DNA from: Vibrio sp. RE86
GTDB taxonomy: Bacteria > Pseudomonadota > Gammaproteobacteria > Enterobacterales > Vibrionaceae
Direction of reading: 5' to 3'
Assembly (NCBI RefSeq): GCF_013114545.1
Contig: NZ_VTXI01000001.1
Coordinates: 372,001-436,000 of the forward strand
Length of the DNA stretch: 64,000 bases
The notes beneath the pieces were generated by a model that was not told the origin of the DNA, searched no databases, and saw only the letters and a program-made list of their open reading frames with translations. Position 1 is the stretch's first letter, and every line of letters starts with the position of its first letter. The position numbers and the translations under genes were made by a program. Positions 61,290-64,000 of this stretch are shown one piece after another.

Positions 61290-61305
61290 TATATAGCCCT
61301 ATATA
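61290..61305. repeat. AT-rich perfect palindrome
   Basis: TATATAG, CC, CTATATA. Lies in the gene-free right end; possible protein-binding site or unwinding element. Confidence 0.4.
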
Positions 61306-61605
61306 GAATTTCAGTCATTTCAGTTTTTTTCAGAAAATTGAAAAATTAACGATCAGAAAAGATCTGGCATGTGCTTTTAAGTTGTTGATAAATAAAGGTT
61401 TAAATATTTTTTGTCACTGTTTAGATGATCTGAAAGGGATTTTTAAAGATCTCTTCTGTGTCTTGTTAGGCTAGATAGAACAAGGCTTGAAAGCGAAATT
61501 TAGCGGATTTACATTTTTTCAAAATAGAACAGAGGAAAAATAGAAAAACTTTACGGTAAGATTAAATACAGTGATGCCACAAAAAGCGGATTTCGTTACT
61601 TGATT

Positions 61606-61845
61606 ATGAAGAAAAGCAAGCAAATTACAGTAGAGTTAGTGGAATTTGAGTGTGATGAATGCTGCAGAGGTGTGTACAGAGTTGATAACTCGAAAGCACC
61701 TAGCAATAACCAATGGCGACACATATGTACGTATTGTGGAAAAGAAGCCTATTTCGTCTACCCATTTCCTTACCTTATTTATAAAGGGGAAGAATTCATT
61801 CTACGTAAACACATTCCAAGACAGTCTCCTAAGCCTGATTTGTAA
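61606..61845 (+). CDS. Zinc-ribbon hypothetical protein at the phage right end
   Basis: 79 residues from the ATG at 61606. FECDECCRGVYRVD and ICTYCGKEAYFVYP form a zinc ribbon. It lies after the late operon, the usual place for lysogenic-conversion or accessory genes, and has its own AT-rich upstream region. Function unknown. Confidence 0.6.
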   Translation: MKKSKQITVELVEFECDECCRGVYRVDNSKAPSNNQWRHICTYCGKEAYFVYPFPYLIYKGEEFILRKHIPRQSPKPDL

Positions 61846-61860
61846 GAAACTAAAAAACAA

Positions 61861-61890
61861 AAGTGGCGACACACAATGGTGTCGCCACTT
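61861..61890. terminator. Phage-borne terminator facing lpp
   Basis: AAGTGGCGACAC (61861-61872) and GTGTCGCCACTT (61879-61890) form a perfect 12-bp stem. On the minus strand it is followed by TTGTTTTTT. It lies 69 bp past the lpp stop and thus replaces the lpp terminator lost by insertion. It also closes the rightward 61606 gene. Confidence 0.8.
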
Positions 61891-61898
61891 TATCGCCA
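61880..61898. repeat. Right copy of 19-bp phage-end repeat
   Basis: TGTCGCCACTTTATCGCCA, one mismatch to 27693-27711, same orientation. Partly overlaps the terminator stem. Confidence 0.55.
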
Positions 61899-61958
61899 TA
61901 AATCGTTTGGTTATTAGTTAACTTGTTGATTTAAATAGGCTAATAACAGTCGTTAATC

Positions 61959-61971
61959 TTACTTAGTGTAA
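61959..61971. repeat. Right attachment core, attR, inside the lpp 3' end
   Basis: TTACTTAGTGTAA, identical to 27567-27579. On the minus strand it encodes Tyr-Thr-Lys-stop of lpp. Confidence 0.85.
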
Positions 61972-62207
61972 GACTGAGCAATGTTGTCGATACGCTCGTT
62001 TGCACGTGCTGCTTCTTCTTGAGCAGACATTGCCGCGTCACCTGATTTACGTACTTCAGATTGAAGTGCTTGAACATCTTGGCTTAGTTGGCTTACTTGA
62101 TTGCTTAGCTCATCCATTTTTGCAGTTGTTGCTTCATCTGGACCAGATGCACAACCAGCTAGTAGAAGAACAGAAGATGCAGCAGCTGCGATCAACATTT
62201 TGTTCAT
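61959..62207 (-). CDS. lpp: Braun-type major outer-membrane lipoprotein Lpp
   Basis: 82 residues from the ATG at 62207 behind AAGGAG. The lipoprotein signal ends LLLAGC. The mature part is a continuous heptad-repeat coiled coil (KMDELSNQVSQLSQDVQALQ), followed by AQEEAARANERIDN and terminal YTK. The final Lys is the residue joined to peptidoglycan by L,D-transpeptidases; one is encoded at 24948. The last three codons and stop are part of the phage attachment core. Short upstream starts are not credible. Confidence 0.95.
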   Translation of the reverse strand: MNKMLIAAAASSVLLLAGCASGPDEATTAKMDELSNQVSQLSQDVQALQSEVRKSGDAAMSAQEEAARANERIDNIAQSYTK

Positions 62208-62552
62208 AAGAGAACTCCTTGCGTATATAAGTATCAATGTAATGGTCCTATACCCTTTTTATCGTATAGTGACGTCCTCAGTGTAGCGCCTAATTCCTAC
62301 TACCTAAAGCAGTGGAAAGTCAAAAAAACCCAAGTTTTTAAGTAATTATCGAATAAGGTGACTAAAGTCTCATTGATGAGAGAAATGAATGTAACTAAAT
62401 GGTTTATCAGAAAAGGGGGGAATTCATTAATGAAGAGAATATTTTCTGTGATCTCTATCCTCTTTAATCTAATCCAGTTATCATAGCCTGTTTTTAGAAT
62501 TATCTAGTGGTTTCCCTCCACAAAATCGAGGTGAATCACTGCCAGTTATCAT
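62208..62552. other. Divergent intergenic region lpp / helicase
   Basis: 345 bp with the lpp promoter and leader on the left. A long AT-rich leader for the helicase lies on the right, with no recognised RNA gene. Long leaders are common in cold-responsive DEAD-box helicase genes, but I see no specific motif. Confidence 0.55.
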
Positions 62553-63896
62553 GTGGAGAATACTTTGTATTTTAAAGAGTTAGGTTTAGACAATCGCTTA
62601 CTTAAGAACTTGAAGCACTTTGACTTTAAGCAAGCGACAGAAATTCAGCAAAAAGCGATTCCTGTTTCGATTGCTGGGAAAGATCTGTTGGCTTCTTCAA
62701 AGACAGGTTCTGGCAAAACGTTAGCTTTTGTTCTTCCTATGCTGCACAAATCTCTGAAAAATAAAGCGTTCTCAGCGAAAGACCCGCGTGGTGTTATCCT
62801 GGCGCCGACTCGTGAGCTTGCAAAGCAGGTGTATGGCGAGCTTCGTTCGATGCTGGGTGGTCTCTCTTATGACGCTACGCTGATTGTTGGTGGCGAAAAC
62901 TTTAATGACCAAGTTAAAGCACTGCGTAAGTACCCTAAATTTATTGTGGCGACTCCTGGGCGTTTGGCCGATCACTTAGAACACCGCTCATTGTACCTTG
63001 ATGGTTTAGAGACGTTGGTTCTTGATGAAGCTGACCGTATGCTTGACCTAGGCTTTGCCCCAGAGCTACGTCGAATTCACAACGCAGCAAAACACCGCCG
63101 TCGTCAAACGTTGATGTTTTCAGCTACCCTAGACCATGCGGAAGTGAACGACATTGCGATGGAGATGCTAGACGCGCCTAAACGCATTGCAATTGGTGCT
63201 TCGACAGAAAAGCACACTGACATTACTCAGAAATTTTACCTTTGTGATCACCTAGATCATAAAGAAGCGATCTTAGACCGCATCATAGAAGAAGCAGAAT
63301 ATAAGCAGCTTATTATCTTTACAGCGACTCGTGTTGATACTGAGCGCCTGACGGACAAGCTGAATGAGAAGAAACTTAAAGCGATCGCATTAAGCGGAAG
63401 CCTAACTCAGACTCAGCGTAATACGATCATGAGTCAATTTGAGCGTGCTGTGTTTAAGATTCTTGTCACAACCGATGTCGCGTCTCGTGGTCTTGATATC
63501 GCCAACGTGACTCATGTTGTTAACTTTGATATGCCAAAGCACACGGAAGAATACGTTCACCGTGTAGGTCGTACAGGTCGAGCAGGCAACAAAGGTGATG
63601 CAGTCTCTTTGGTTGGTCCGAAAGACTGGGACAGCTTTAAGCGTGTAGAAGCGTATCTTGAGCAAGACTTGAGCTTCTCCGAGCTAGAAGGTCTAAAAGG
63701 CAAATTTAAAGGTCTAAGACCTCGTAAGCCAGATTTTCGTAATAAAGGCAAAAGCACTAAGAAAGCGAAACCGCAAGCGAAGAAAGGGACTAAGAAGCCA
63801 GTTAAACGCGATAAGAGTTTCCACCAGAACGTTGCTGTGGGTGACTCAGTGTTTATTCCAAAGAAGAAAGTGGCACCTAAAGCCGACGACGAATAA
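62553..63896 (+). CDS. DEAD-box ATP-dependent RNA helicase
   Basis: 447 residues from a GTG; the overlapping ATG at 62551 is out of frame. Motifs in order: Q motif (FKQATEIQQKAIP), I (ASSKTGSGKT), Ia (APTRELAKQ), Ib (TPGRLADHL), II (VLDEADRMLD), III (FSATLDHAE), IV (LIIFTATRVD), V (TTDVASRGLDI) and VI (HRVGRTGRAG). The last 65 residues are Lys-rich (KGKSTKKAKPQAKKGTKKP), an RNA-binding tail. Unwinds RNA in ribosome assembly or decay; the exact subfamily (RhlE/SrmB-like) is uncertain. Confidence 0.93.
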   Translation: MENTLYFKELGLDNRLLKNLKHFDFKQATEIQQKAIPVSIAGKDLLASSKTGSGKTLAFVLPMLHKSLKNKAFSAKDPRGVILAPTRELAKQVYGELRSMLGGLSYDATLIVGGENFNDQVKALRKYPKFIVATPGRLADHLEHRSLYLDGLETLVLDEADRMLDLGFAPELRRIHNAAKHRRRQTLMFSATLDHAEVNDIAMEMLDAPKRIAIGASTEKHTDITQKFYLCDHLDHKEAILDRIIEEAEYKQLIIFTATRVDTERLTDKLNEKKLKAIALSGSLTQTQRNTIMSQFERAVFKILVTTDVASRGLDIANVTHVVNFDMPKHTEEYVHRVGRTGRAGNKGDAVSLVGPKDWDSFKRVEAYLEQDLSFSELEGLKGKFKGLRPRKPDFRNKGKSTKKAKPQAKKGTKKPVKRDKSFHQNVAVGDSVFIPKKKVAPKADDE

Positions 63897-63920
63897 GCTA
63901 TTCTCGCTATCAATAGAATA

Positions 63921-63947
63921 GGGTTGCCAAGTGGCAACCCTTTTTTT
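63921..63947 (+). terminator. Terminator after the helicase gene
   Basis: GGGTTGCCA (63921-63929) pairs with TGGCAACCC (63932-63940), followed by seven Ts. Confidence 0.93.
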
Positions 63948-64000
63948 GTCTTCCTGTATCGACTTAAATTTTAAAGAACCCTAGCTGCTGTTTTTGATTT

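Larger units (their letters stand above)
60995..61605. other. Gene-free phage right-end region
   Basis: 611 bp. It contains the late terminator (61018-61045), a CCGC-CTGC-GCGG hairpin with T tract near 61149, and a perfect palindrome TATATAG-CC-CTATATA (61290-61305). It becomes strongly AT-rich after 61300. No ORF of useful length or known RNA is recognised. Confidence 0.7.
27567..61971. mobile_element. Complete P2-superfamily (K139/kappa/HP1-like) prophage
   Basis: A 34.4-kb element between 13-bp direct repeats. It contains int, a repressor, cox, cII, a HUH replication endonuclease and an Ogr-type activator. It also has the full P2-type late set: portal, terminase, scaffold, capsid, tail sheath and tube, lysis, tape measure, baseplate and fibre genes. 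Without the inner 2.5-kb IS it is about 31.9 kb, near the size of K139. The placement of a secreted-protein gene in the repressor/int operon also recalls K139. All structural genes look intact; only a C5 methylase is broken, so it may still be inducible. Confidence 0.93.

Overview
The window reads as a chromosome segment of a marine gamma-proteobacterium of the Vibrionaceae, most likely Vibrio. It holds the putA/putP pair, a GlpM homologue, a bactofilin/M23 pair, a photolyase operon with a MerR regulator, and a Braun-type lpp beside a DEAD-box helicase. The gene density, base composition and CTGT-N8-ACAG LexA-type boxes fit this group. The genus call is inference from gene content; no rRNA or species marker is present.

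Layout, host left arm (1-27.5 kb). The end of putA is followed by a separate gene for what is normally the PutA C-terminal domain, then putP. Next come a small zinc protein, an Lrp/AsnC regulator, a DUF445 membrane protein, a FadL-type porin, a thioesterase, a chemoreceptor, two EamA exporters, glpM, a complete ECF transporter (S, fused A-A', T), an HlyD/DUF3302 pair, a TPR/diguanylate cyclase pair, a transposase-like zinc-ribbon protein, deoD, a phr operon (DUF523-DUF1722, MerR, photolyase, L,D-transpeptidase), and an M23 peptidase overlapping a bactofilin gene out of frame.

Prophage (27.57-61.97 kb). This is a complete-looking P2-superfamily prophage, closest in layout to the Vibrio K139/kappa and Haemophilus HP1 groups. 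It is bounded by 13-bp direct repeats (27567-27579 and 61959-61971). The right copy is the 3' end of lpp, so the phage integrates at the codons for the terminal Tyr-Thr-Lys-stop of the lipoprotein. It rebuilds the gene end and supplies a new terminator, while the old lpp terminator is stranded 34 kb away at 27.49 kb. Leftward lysogeny genes are cI, a secreted protein and int. Rightward early genes are cox, a 48-residue ORF, cII, small unknowns, an adenine methylase-like gene, a HUH replication endonuclease and a C5 methylase. Late genes run divergently from about 43.8 kb: portal and terminase ATPase leftward; scaffold, capsid, head, tail, lysis, baseplate and fibre genes rightward. The tail chaperone gene has a -1 frameshift signal giving an E+E'-type product.

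A 2485-bp ISL3-type insertion sequence (37042-39526) splits the C5 methylase gene. It has 23-bp imperfect inverted repeats and an exact 8-bp target duplication, and it carries a Dam-like adenine methylase as passenger.

The most interesting regulatory feature is at 40.35-40.93 kb. Two CTGT-N8-ACAG boxes sit at the outer ends of a convergent pair: an unrecognised 72-residue ORF and an Ogr/Delta-type late activator. The phage CI-like repressor appears to lack the S24 catalytic serine. I therefore infer that SOS induction works through LexA control of an antirepressor, as Tum does in phage 186, and perhaps directly of the late activator as well.

Host right arm (61.97-64 kb): lpp and a DEAD-box RNA helicase with a basic tail and a strong terminator.
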